Shown here: in pieces, positions 45,296 to 53,936 of the stretch | Position numbering within the stretch: the first letter of the stretch is position 1 | Layout of the letters: every line of letters starts with the position of its first letter | NCBI GenBank assembly: GCA_030427585.1 | Contig: JAUIBW010000011.1 | Span: 1 to 64,000 of the forward strand | DNA from: Bacteroidia bacterium | Lineage (GTDB): Bacteria > Bacteroidota > Bacteroidia > Flavobacteriales > Flavobacteriaceae | DNA length: 64,000 nt | Reading direction: 5' to 3' | Translations under genes and position numbers: made by a program | The notes under the pieces: model-generated | What the model saw: the letters and a program-made list of their open reading frames with translations, nothing else | The model's database searches: none | Told to the model about the DNA's origin: nothing

Positions 45296-46737
45296 AATAC
45301 AATATTTATAGTAAATTTAGTTCCTTTATCAAGCTCGCTATCAATAGCTATTGTCCCTTTTAAAGCTTCAATTTGAGATTTGATTATAAAAAGCCCTAAT
45401 CCTTTGGCACTTACATTTTTATGAAATGTTTTTCTAAATCCGAACACTTTTTCTCCATACTTCTTTAAGTCAATACCCAATCCATTATCTTTAAATATTA
45501 ATTGTATTCTGTTATTTATTTTTTCTGAAGAAATATGAATGACAGGATTTCTTTCGGAAGAGCAATATTTTAGAGCGTTTGAAATAAGATTAAGAAATAT
45601 ACTTCTTAAATAGACTATCGAATAAGAAATTTCTTCAACTTCAAAATTAGTAATAATTTTTGCTTGAGTCTCCATGATTTTCACACTTAATTGTCTTTTT
45701 ACTTCAGTACACATTTCTTGAAGAGAAATATTTTGAATAATTATATCTGTAGATTCGTTAATCTGAACCACATTTATCAAATCTTTCATTGTTTTATTAA
45801 GTACCTCTGCAGAATCTTTGATCATATCTGTATAGTTCCTTTGTTCTTCGGTAAGCGTGGTTTCTTCTAAAAATTTGGTAAGCATAAAGATATTAGCAAC
45901 TGGTGATCTTAAGTTATGAGAGGTAATATAGGCGTAGTCCTCTAATTGCTTATTTTTTGCTATTAATTCTTGTAATGTTGCTTCTATTTTTTGTTCTTGT
46001 CTTATTACTTTTGTAATATCTCTAGCTATTGCAAATACTTCTCCGGTATAATCCACTGCGGTAGCGTTCCAATCTAACCAAACAATTTCTCCCGTTTTAG
46101 TAAGGTATCTATTCCTAAAATTAAATATCGTTATACCATTTAGTTGTTTTGCTGCTTCCGCAACAGTACTTTGTTGATCATCTGGATGCACAAATGTTAA
46201 ATAAGGCTTATCCATTAACTCTATTTCGGTATACCCCAAAGTTTTACTCCATTGTGGATTTAGCTTAGTAAAATACCCTTCGGAATTCGCAATCGTAATT
46301 AAATCCTGACTAAGATCAAAGAGGTCTTCTAATTTTCTACTTTTAAGTTTTAGAGCAATTAAATCTGCTTCTACAGAAGTTTTTTCTATTTTTTTTTGAG
46401 TTATGTCCTTTGCAATTAGCAAAAAGCCCTCTTCATATCCTATCTTGGCTATAATAGATTCTAACCATATGATATCTCCCATTTTACTAATAAGTCTAAC
46501 TATGAATGGTTTAGAATTAGGAGTTTGTAATCGGTTTTCGATTGCACGTTTGGCTTTACTTCTATCTTCATGGTGTACAAAAGTTAAATAAGGAGTACTT
46601 AATAATTCCTTTTTACTGTATCCCAATAAAACAGACCACCTAGAGTTTGACTCAACAAAATACCCATTATCATTTACTATTGTTATAAGATCATTATTGA
46701 GTACATTTTTTTTTATATATACAGAACTTGTTTTCAT
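45292..46737 (-). CDS. Two-PAS sensor histidine kinase
   Basis: A 481-aa kinase with PAS at ~15-115 and ~140-245 (WSVLLGYSKKELLSTPYLTFVH; WSKTLGYTEIELMDKPYLTFVH, recent duplicates by sequence), a HisKA dimerisation helix with H274 in TSHNLRSPVANI, and the HATPase part (NALKYCSSERNP, DNGLGIDLKKYGEKVFGF, GLGLFIIKSQ). No membrane segments, so a cytosolic sensor. Co-transcribed with the single-domain response regulator. Confidence 0.93.
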   Translation of the reverse strand: MKTSSVYIKKNVLNNDLITIVNDNGYFVESNSRWSVLLGYSKKELLSTPYLTFVHHEDRSKAKRAIENRLQTPNSKPFIVRLISKMGDIIWLESIIAKIGYEEGFLLIAKDITQKKIEKTSVEADLIALKLKSRKLEDLFDLSQDLITIANSEGYFTKLNPQWSKTLGYTEIELMDKPYLTFVHPDDQQSTVAEAAKQLNGITIFNFRNRYLTKTGEIVWLDWNATAVDYTGEVFAIARDITKVIRQEQKIEATLQELIAKNKQLEDYAYITSHNLRSPVANIFMLTKFLEETTLTEEQRNYTDMIKDSAEVLNKTMKDLINVVQINESTDIIIQNISLQEMCTEVKRQLSVKIMETQAKIITNFEVEEISYSIVYLRSIFLNLISNALKYCSSERNPVIHISSEKINNRIQLIFKDNGLGIDLKKYGEKVFGFRKTFHKNVSAKGLGLFIIKSQIEALKGTIAIDSELDKGTKFTINIVL

Positions 46738-47264
46738 CGTATTGTCATTACAGCATTAGATAAAATTTTGACAATGAAATTTATTAATGAGGTAGCCTAA
46801 TACAACTATTACTGTAGTTATTTTGTTTTAATACCTAAATATTAAAACCGGTCTCAGGGTAAGGTAAAACATTAGAATAACAGGGATATAATGTTTATAT
46901 TAAAGTTACTACAATAACACAACATAAACAACTGTAAATCAATAATAAAAAATAAAATTTATATCTTCTAAAAGACATGAATAGAAAATTGTATTATTTG
47001 GATATAGCACCAAATATTCCTGATCTATTATAAACCTAAAGTTTTCTGCGTATTATAGTACTAATGACAGTTATATTCATGCAGATATGAATATGATTTT
47101 AATTGGTTTAAGAAATATCATTTTTAATGCCTCTAAAAAGGAAGAAATAGTAACTATATAGGTTTAAACTACCATCTAACCCTATTTTGATCGCTAAATA
47201 ATCCCTTTAAGTTCAAGTAAAATTCATTATTTTAATCCCACAAATCGCTAAAAGCTTCATTAAC
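46738..47264. other. Intergenic region, 527 bp
   Basis: AT-rich stretch between the divergent kinase and YCII lipoprotein genes. I see no convincing gene, RNA or strong inverted repeat; an 18-codon frame at 46978 is not supported. Confidence 0.3.
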
Positions 47265-47771
47265 ATGAAAAAACTACTCATATTTTTTGCTTTACTATTC
47301 CTTTTCTCTTGTAAACAACAATCTAAAGAAGAAAGTATCCCACAATCAGAGAGTACTAAAGAGGTTACTGAAGAAATAAAACCTTCAGTAAAATCAATCA
47401 GAGAAAAGTTGAAAAAAGACGGGTTTAAGATCTTTGATTATATAGATGAAGAAACCGGAGATACCGTAATTATGCAACAATACTTTATTGCTTTCTTAAA
47501 AAAAGGCCCCAATCGTTCTCAAAATAAGGAAGAAGCAGATAGTTTGCAAAAATTACATCTTGGACATCTTGGTAGAATGTATAAAGAAGGGCATGCTGAT
47601 ATTTCGGGACCTTTTGGAGATGATGGTGATATACGTGGAATCACAATTTACAATACACCAACACAAAAAATGGCAGATAGCTTGGCTAATATGGATCCCA
47701 TGGTAAAATCCGGCCGTCTAATTATTGAAATACATCCTTGGTGGGCTGCAAAAGGGTTTCCTTTGAGATAA
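47265..47771 (+). CDS. YCII-domain lipoprotein
   Basis: A 168-aa lipoprotein with signal and lipobox LFLFSC (Cys16), an acidic Glu/Ser linker, and a YCII-type ferredoxin-like domain (QQYFIAFLKKGPNRSQ, LHLGHLGRMYKEGHADISGPFG, DPMVKSGRLIIEIHPWW). YCII proteins are small dimeric enzymes or binding proteins; a conserved His-Asp pair is present. Divergent from the kinase, convergent with the protease. Confidence 0.82.
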   Translation: MKKLLIFFALLFLFSCKQQSKEESIPQSESTKEVTEEIKPSVKSIREKLKKDGFKIFDYIDEETGDTVIMQQYFIAFLKKGPNRSQNKEEADSLQKLHLGHLGRMYKEGHADISGPFGDDGDIRGITIYNTPTQKMADSLANMDPMVKSGRLIIEIHPWWAAKGFPLR

Positions 47772-47778
47772 ATAAATT

Positions 47779-47825
47779 AAAAAGAGTGAGTTCCTAATAA
47801 AATTCAGGAATCCCACTCTCTTTTT
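47779..47825. terminator. Bidirectional terminator between YCII lipoprotein and protease genes
   Basis: AAAGAGTG ... AGGAATCCCACTCTCTTT forms an imperfect stem flanked by A and T runs between two convergent genes. Confidence 0.6.
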
Positions 47826-47858
47826 CATATTTTACATACTAAGCTAGCTAGTTTGATT

Positions 47859-50144
47859 TTATCGCTTCACAAAACGTTTAGTATATTGATTTTTTCCATC
47901 AGTAAATTTCAGGAAATAGATTCCTTGTTTTAAATTTCCGACGTTTATAGTTGATCTATTTTTACCTGTTTCCGAGATAATTGTTTTTCCTAAAATATCG
48001 ATTACCGAATACGAGACTTCTTCAGCCTCTGAGTTAAATGATACATTAAGTATATCTCTGGCAGGATTAGGATAAAGTGTTACATTATTATTTTGTTTTG
48101 CAGCAACAGATCCACCAATCACAACAGTATAATCTTCGACTTCTCCATAATTAAATGATCCACAAGGAGAAGGAGATGTATTATACCTCATAGTAACTCG
48201 CATTCTTGTAGCTCCATTGCTAGCAGACGAGGGTACTGTAAAGCTTCCACTTACCGTTGTGTTTTGAGTTGCAGATTGCGTCCAGACTTGTTCTCCGGCA
48301 TCTGTAAAATCACCATCTTGATTATAATCTATCCAAACTCTATATGCTTCACTATATGTCGTGCCTGTCCAGGTAGGTGTTACCGTAACCGTATATGAAC
48401 TTCCTTTGGATAAATTTGTAGATTCTGATGTAAAATCGCTATATCCTCCACTTCCTGCGGTAGAAGTTTTATCAATAGATCCTAGTTGAACTCTACTAAT
48501 ATATTCTTCAGAAGCATTATTTCCATTTGCAGAACAATAAGTAACTCCACCACCACCTGTAGTGGTTATATTAACTGTATTACTAAATCCAGAAATGTTT
48601 CCAGCTGCATCTTTGGCCTTTACTCTAAATTGATATGCCGTATTAGCCGTTAATCCCGTAATATTTGCTGAAGTACCTGTTACTGATGTAGCAATTGAGT
48701 TTCCTTGATACACATCATACCCAGTTACACCTACATTATCGGTAGAGGTATTCCATGAAAGTGATACCGAGGTTGCTGCAACATTAGAAGCGTTTAATCC
48801 AGCAGGAGCAGAAGGCGCCTGTGTATCTCCACCCCCACCGGGGTTATATCCATCCACTATTTTGGTAGAACATCCAGGAGCCAGCCACTGGCAAATATTT
48901 GGATAGGTTACAGACAAACGACCATACCAATCACCTCTGTCGTTGCCACAAGCAGCATATCCCCCATGTAGTTGTCCTACAATTCTTTTATTTTGATCAA
49001 AAAGAGCAGACCCAGAAGATCCTCCTTCTGTGGTTCCATCATTCCAATCGGTAACTTGCCAGTGTGTGCTTCCAGAACCTCCTAAATATCCAGAAATAGA
49101 AGACGCATCATTATCAAATGATATTTTTTTAACGTCTCCCGCAGGATGATGAATTCCTGTAGTTTTAGTAGGAATATTTCCTGTAGCATCCCATCCAGAA
49201 TAATATACATTATAACTTGAAGGTGGTGTAGACGAAAGTTTTAATAATGCATAATCAGAACTTGATCCGCTGTCCATCATCTGTGAACCAGAAATAGACT
49301 GACTTGTTGATCCATCAGAGTTATTGGTACACCCGGGAGATTCATAATTAAATACAAAAACCCAATTGGTCACATCACGACCTGATGTACAGTGATTTGC
49401 CGTTAAAAAATACGGAGTTCCGTTGTTAGCAGTGTTATTTATTAAAGATCCAGAGCACCATCTGGTTCCGTTTCCTAAAATTACTAATGCAACAGATCTA
49501 ATCTGATCTCTCCATGGATCTCCTTCAGAACAAACTACATTGTTATTACAAGATCCAGAATCTCCAAAGTTTTTTGCCATGCTCATTATTCCTCTATAAT
49601 CATGGGCAACTGTAGAAATATTTAAATCTGGTTCTTGTTTTACCTGAGCCGGTTGAAAATATTCTACTATGATTTTATCTCCTTTTACAGGAGCTAAACC
49701 TAATCGTTTTGAGCTCTTATTATTAGCAGAAGTAAATGCTCCACGAACATCAGATTTGTCTCTGTTATAGACAAATAATTTACCTCCTTCTGGAATTTTG
49801 AAACTCGAAAAGGTGAGGTTAAGTGACAGTGCTCCCTTGGATTCAATCTCAATCAGCCAATACCGGTCACCTTTTGAATTGGTATACCATTTTCCAGAGT
49901 TATTTGGGTTAAAATTCGTTTGATGAGCATACGCAAAACGCATTGGTACGTCTTTACTTGATTCTAATGCATCTTCTTTTAGTAGTTTAGCTACATCTAA
50001 TTTAGGTAATGTTACACTAGGAATTTGGCTTGATTTTGAAACACGTTCATTCGAGAACAAAGGTTCTCCTCCTTGGCCTATTTGGGAATAGGCGGTAATG
50101 CTTGAACATAATCCTATGACAAGCAATAAAATTGCATTTTTCAT
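47859..50144 (-). CDS. Secreted trypsin-fold (lysyl-endopeptidase-like) protease with FN3, GEVED and T9SS domains
   Basis: A 761-aa secreted protease. Signal peptide to about residue 20, a propeptide to ~195, then a chymotrypsin-like domain with catalytic H251 (LTANHCTS), D297 (SSSDYALLKL) and S377 (GGSSGSALFD); many Cys as in lysyl endopeptidases. A fibronectin type III domain (~440-530), a GEVED domain ending FNYGEVEDYTVVI (~540-680) and a type A T9SS sorting domain (LYPNPARDILNVSF ... KRFVKR). Exported by Sec and T9SS. It may digest proteins for nutrition or predation. Confidence 0.92.
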   Translation of the reverse strand: MKNAILLLVIGLCSSITAYSQIGQGGEPLFSNERVSKSSQIPSVTLPKLDVAKLLKEDALESSKDVPMRFAYAHQTNFNPNNSGKWYTNSKGDRYWLIEIESKGALSLNLTFSSFKIPEGGKLFVYNRDKSDVRGAFTSANNKSSKRLGLAPVKGDKIIVEYFQPAQVKQEPDLNISTVAHDYRGIMSMAKNFGDSGSCNNNVVCSEGDPWRDQIRSVALVILGNGTRWCSGSLINNTANNGTPYFLTANHCTSGRDVTNWVFVFNYESPGCTNNSDGSTSQSISGSQMMDSGSSSDYALLKLSSTPPSSYNVYYSGWDATGNIPTKTTGIHHPAGDVKKISFDNDASSISGYLGGSGSTHWQVTDWNDGTTEGGSSGSALFDQNKRIVGQLHGGYAACGNDRGDWYGRLSVTYPNICQWLAPGCSTKIVDGYNPGGGGDTQAPSAPAGLNASNVAATSVSLSWNTSTDNVGVTGYDVYQGNSIATSVTGTSANITGLTANTAYQFRVKAKDAAGNISGFSNTVNITTTGGGGVTYCSANGNNASEEYISRVQLGSIDKTSTAGSGGYSDFTSESTNLSKGSSYTVTVTPTWTGTTYSEAYRVWIDYNQDGDFTDAGEQVWTQSATQNTTVSGSFTVPSSASNGATRMRVTMRYNTSPSPCGSFNYGEVEDYTVVIGGSVAAKQNNNVTLYPNPARDILNVSFNSEAEEVSYSVIDILGKTIISETGKNRSTINVGNLKQGIYFLKFTDGKNQYTKRFVKR

Positions 50145-50351
50145 TGGTTTTAAGAGTTAAGTTGAGTTATACGTTAATTATTAACGCTAGCTAGTCTGTA
50201 AAATGTTGATTCTAAGATAATAAGACAATTGTTCAAAATTTAACAAATTCATCAATTTAACATAAAATTGCAATATTTTATGTTTTAGTTAACAAATGCA
50301 TTTTAACTACTTACGGAAAAAAAGTAAAGTAATTATAGCCTTAAATCAAAA

Positions 50352-52703
50352 TCATTCTTTGATTTCTATTTTTCGTGTTAATTCATTACCTTTTTCGTCT
50401 AAAATGGTAATAGTGTGTACTCCTGGTTTAGGAGCTACAGGCATTTCATGAAATTGCTTTGTTGTGCCAACAAATTGATGATCTATATACCAAAAAACAC
50501 GGGTTTCGGGATTTGCATGTGCAATTTTAAGAATTATCTCATTAGTTTTACCATCAAACCCTTTAGGTAAGTACACACTGCTATTGGCTTTTGGGAAGAT
50601 AAAATCCATTCGTTTCTGAGGTTCTTTTATACAATCGGGTCGATAAGGTGGTAAAGAACGATAATCTGCATTACCCGTTTTAAAAAAATACTCTTGTAGC
50701 GGTGGTAGAACGAACCAAGATTCATGAATCATATTACCAACAGATTCACAAGAAGAATTTACCCTGTATTGTCTTGTCTTATCCAAGTGTACTAATTGAT
50801 GGTATGGGCAAGGTTTAGTCCTAGTTTCAGAAACAGGAACATCCATTAGTTTGGTTGGGCAATTGCTACCCGCCAAAAAACCACTTTTGGTACAGACCGT
50901 TACAGGAATCAGATCATCATAGGGAGCAGGGAACCACTTAGATTTTGGCAATAAATTGTATACATCAAATAAAACAGGTGCGGCCGAATTTAATCCTGTG
51001 AGTTCTGGCCGACCTTCTCCGTCGGCATTACCAACCCAAATCCCTACTACATACTTTTGACTGGCACCGATTGCCCAGGCATCTCGGTTACCATAACTGG
51101 TTCCTGTTTTCCAGGCAATCTCTCTAGAAGAATCATAAAACTCCCAGGCTTCATCACCTTCTGGTCGGTTTACTTTTTTCATAGCTTCAAAGGTTAACCA
51201 AATACTACCAGCACCATACACTGGTTTTTGTTGTGTTCTTTTGCCAAAATCTACTTTCCTTTCAGCCAGAATAATTGGTTCGGTAAATTCTTGAGTAAAA
51301 TATTCACTAGAGGTACTTTGATAGTGATTTAGCGTCCCTGCAAAACCTGCATACGTTTTGCTAAGATCCCAAAGGTTTCCCTCTGCTCCTCCAACAATCA
51401 ATGACAATCCATAATGATCAGCTCCATATCTCAAATCTCTAATTTGAAATGCATTCATTTCATCTCTAAATCTCTGTAATCCATATTGTTGTAATAATCG
51501 AACTGCTGGTATATTTAAAGAACGTGCCAAAGCTCGATTTGCCGGGGCAGCACCGCTATAACCTTCATCAAAATTCTTGGGGTTATATCCCGAAATTACA
51601 GTAGGAATATCAGAAACCAATTGTTCTGGTAACAATTCTCCTTTATCCATCATTGCGGCATATAATAATGGTTTTAATGTACTTCCTGTACTACGTCCTG
51701 CCTCGATAATATCTACATCTTTTTGATGTGCTTTATCTGTTGGTGAATTTCCTACATAACTTAGTATTTCTCTGGTTTCGACATCCAAAATCAAAACTGC
51801 CATATTATGCACTTCATTTTGTTTTAACACTTCATAATGTCGTTTAACCACTCGATTCACCTGTTTTTGTAAAATTAGATCGATTGTAGTTTGCACTCTT
51901 TTACCTTCATGCCTTTTTGCTAACCTATCTAACAAATGCGGAGCAGTCTGCGGTAAAAAATAAGGTTTCTGAGGTAGTGTTTCGCTTATTGATAGCTCAT
52001 ATGTTAATGAATCTATGGTTTCTTCTTCTAAAAGTGTAAGGAGCAATCGATTTCTTTTCTTTAATAATTTAATTTGATTTTTTCCCGGATAGATTAAAGA
52101 AGGGGCGTTAGGTAGTACTGCAAGTGTTGCTGTCTCTGCCCAGGATAGTTGATGTGCTGGTAATCCAAAATAGCGCCAGGCTGCCATATCGATTCCTACA
52201 ACGTTACCACCAAAAGGAGCATGAGAAGCGTATAGTTTTAAAATCTTTTCTTTAGAAGCTCCGAACTCTAATCGTGTAGCCAGTACTAATTCTTTAAGTT
52301 TTTCAAAATAAGTACGCCTTTTACCTTTTCGTGCCAAACGAATAACCTGCTGAGTGATCGTACTTCCTCCTCTAACCACTTTTCCTGCACTACTATTTTC
52401 GATAATTGCTTCTGCCATTGCAACAGGGTTAAATCCCAAATGTCTATAAAATTGCTGATCTTCAAATGCAATGATACATTGTTTGAATTTTTCGGGTACA
52501 CTATCGGTCTCAGGAAAACGCCATTGTCCATCAGATGCAATTTTAGCACCTAATAATTCACCGCTTCTGGTCTCAATTACTGTTGCAGTTGGATCATCAA
52601 ATAATGGTCTTGGTAATAAAAAGTAATATACAATCAACGCTACTCCAAGAATTAAGAAGCGTTTTGGGTGGGTTTTTATATAATTTTTTATGTCTTGAAA
52701 CAA
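50352..52703 (-). CDS. pbpC: Penicillin-binding protein 1C
   Basis: A 783-aa bifunctional peptidoglycan synthase. Membrane anchor (residues 16-32), glycosyltransferase domain with Glu81 in FEDQQFYRHLGF and RGGSTITQQVIRLARKGKRR (abbreviated, with GGSTITQQ), transpeptidase S341-K344 in GSTLKP, and a C-terminal BiPBP_C domain. The start is a TTG at 52703; no ATG lies between it and the upstream stop at ~52737. PBP1C is classically linked to bacterial alpha-2-macroglobulin, which lies upstream here beyond two small genes and a repeat array. Confidence 0.95.
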   Translation of the reverse strand: MFQDIKNYIKTHPKRFLILGVALIVYYFLLPRPLFDDPTATVIETRSGELLGAKIASDGQWRFPETDSVPEKFKQCIIAFEDQQFYRHLGFNPVAMAEAIIENSSAGKVVRGGSTITQQVIRLARKGKRRTYFEKLKELVLATRLEFGASKEKILKLYASHAPFGGNVVGIDMAAWRYFGLPAHQLSWAETATLAVLPNAPSLIYPGKNQIKLLKKRNRLLLTLLEEETIDSLTYELSISETLPQKPYFLPQTAPHLLDRLAKRHEGKRVQTTIDLILQKQVNRVVKRHYEVLKQNEVHNMAVLILDVETREILSYVGNSPTDKAHQKDVDIIEAGRSTGSTLKPLLYAAMMDKGELLPEQLVSDIPTVISGYNPKNFDEGYSGAAPANRALARSLNIPAVRLLQQYGLQRFRDEMNAFQIRDLRYGADHYGLSLIVGGAEGNLWDLSKTYAGFAGTLNHYQSTSSEYFTQEFTEPIILAERKVDFGKRTQQKPVYGAGSIWLTFEAMKKVNRPEGDEAWEFYDSSREIAWKTGTSYGNRDAWAIGASQKYVVGIWVGNADGEGRPELTGLNSAAPVLFDVYNLLPKSKWFPAPYDDLIPVTVCTKSGFLAGSNCPTKLMDVPVSETRTKPCPYHQLVHLDKTRQYRVNSSCESVGNMIHESWFVLPPLQEYFFKTGNADYRSLPPYRPDCIKEPQKRMDFIFPKANSSVYLPKGFDGKTNEIILKIAHANPETRVFWYIDHQFVGTTKQFHEMPVAPKPGVHTITILDEKGNELTRKIEIKE

Positions 52704-52749
52704 AGTCTTTATTATTCTAGTGAAATCTATCTTATATCAAAATGATACA

Positions 52750-53043
52750 TTAAATCAAAAATGATTGATAGTGTTGCACTATAGGAAAAGGGTCATAAAA
52801 ATGATGTAATAATTTTTTCCATTGTTGATACTCTTCAGATTTTCTGAAACCTGTTTCATGATCCTCTATCGTTTCCCACTCAACCAACAATACATATTTA
52901 TCATTTTCTTCAATACATTTTAATACATCATGCCTGATATATCCTTTCATGGTAGAAATGATTTTTTGAGCTTCTTTGAAAGCTTTCTCAAAAGCTTCTG
53001 ATTTTCCTGGTTTTATATGTAAAATTGCTTGCTCTAAAATCAT
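52750..53043 (-). CDS. Antibiotic biosynthesis monooxygenase-family protein
   Basis: A 97-aa ABM-type ferredoxin-like dimeric protein: MILEQAILHIKPGKSEAFEKAF, YIRHDVLKC, and YVLLVEWETIEDHETGFRKSEEYQQW (abbreviated to VEWETIEDHETGFR). Family members oxygenate small aromatics or act in haem degradation; the substrate is not clear. It lies 11 bp after the NTR-like gene and 47 bp before pbpC. Confidence 0.85.
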   Translation of the reverse strand: MILEQAILHIKPGKSEAFEKAFKEAQKIISTMKGYIRHDVLKCIEENDKYVLLVEWETIEDHETGFRKSEEYQQWKKLLHHFYDPFPIVQHYQSFLI

Positions 53044-53054
53044 TATTTCATCCC

Positions 53055-53570
53055 CTAATTTTTATTTAAGATAGTTTCTATTTTATCTAATGAAATTTTA
53101 TTTATGTTTTTAGTATATGTCCCATAGACCATCTTTTTTTTGAGATCAACATCCAAAAAACCAACTTCGCATGCAAAGAAATCATAATCTCCTTTTTTTC
53201 CATTTTCAGAATCACTCCAAATTTTGTTTGGAGCAATTAAATAATGGTTACCAATTTTAAAATAATCGGTATATGGCCGACATAGCATGCCGTTATCTCC
53301 CCAAATTTGTATGATTTTACGGGTATCTTCACCTTTGTATTTTTTTATAACTTCTACTTTCATCGCCAAAGGCATTTTCTTGAATTTCCCATCATCCTCA
53401 TACTCCAAAAATTCAGAATACTCAATTATTTTTACCAAAGCAACAAATCCCCCTGTTGAAACTGAAGAAAACGAACAATCCTCATCACAGTGACAATCAC
53501 ATGCAATAGATTGAGCAGAATATAATCCCAGTACCAAGAAAATTATATATTTAAGTGTATCTTTTTTCAT
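53055..53570 (-). CDS. Secreted Cys-rich protein, netrin/TIMP-like N-terminus (unknown)
   Basis: The ATG at 53570 (MKKDTLKYIIFLV) begins a proper signal peptide; the upstream TTG/GTG frame to 53594 lacks one. Mature sequence starts ACDCHCDEDCSF, a pattern like the Cys-x-Cys start of TIMP/netrin-module proteins, followed by FVALVKIIEY and VEVIKKYKG strands and later Cys pairs (MLCRPY, FFACEVGF). 171 aa. A metalloprotease-inhibitor-like or other OB-fold role is a guess. Precedes the ABM gene by 11 bp. Confidence 0.6.
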   Translation of the reverse strand: MKKDTLKYIIFLVLGLYSAQSIACDCHCDEDCSFSSVSTGGFVALVKIIEYSEFLEYEDDGKFKKMPLAMKVEVIKKYKGEDTRKIIQIWGDNGMLCRPYTDYFKIGNHYLIAPNKIWSDSENGKKGDYDFFACEVGFLDVDLKKKMVYGTYTKNINKISLDKIETILNKN

Positions 53571-53667
53571 AATAATTATACCTTTTTCAGTCACGAATAA
53601 AACGATTGTTCTTCAACCAAACTTTTAAGATCATTTCTAAAACATATCTCAAATATACAGATAACTA

Positions 53668-53902
53668 TACATCTGCAATGAGAAAAACACCTCTTTACCT
53701 ATAATAAACTCTCCTTACACCTAGAAAATGATTATCTACATTAGAACAATGAACATTTACATTAAGACAAATCCGGTCTATATTAAAAAAATAGGCACTT
53801 ACATTGAAAAAATATACATCTGCATTAAGAAAACAACCATCTACATTAAAAAAATAGGTACTTACATTGAAAAAATAAAGGTCTACATTAAGAAAACTCT
53901 CT
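53668..53902. repeat. 21-bp tandem repeat array
   Basis: Eight clean 21-bp units run from 53735 to 53902 (consensus TCTACATTAAGAAAAC...), with about three degenerate units to the left. A higher order of three units (63 bp) also repeats: the trio starting at 53777 recurs from 53840. Units contain phased A-tracts every 21 bp, two DNA turns, so the segment should be curved. A 61-codon frame through it encodes a heptad (YIKKIGT-like) but is probably a by-product. Confidence 0.8.
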
Positions 53903-53936
53903 CTGGCACGTAAAAACCCAACGTACCACCCCAGTT

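Noticed and set aside
53735..53902. Possible CRISPR array
   Set aside because: Units are directly tandem with no unique spacers, and there are no cas genes.
53728..53913. 61-codon ORF with heptad YIKKIGT repeats
   Set aside because: It is the translation of a 21-bp DNA array. I see no leader, ribosome site or independent support; kept only as a repeat feature.
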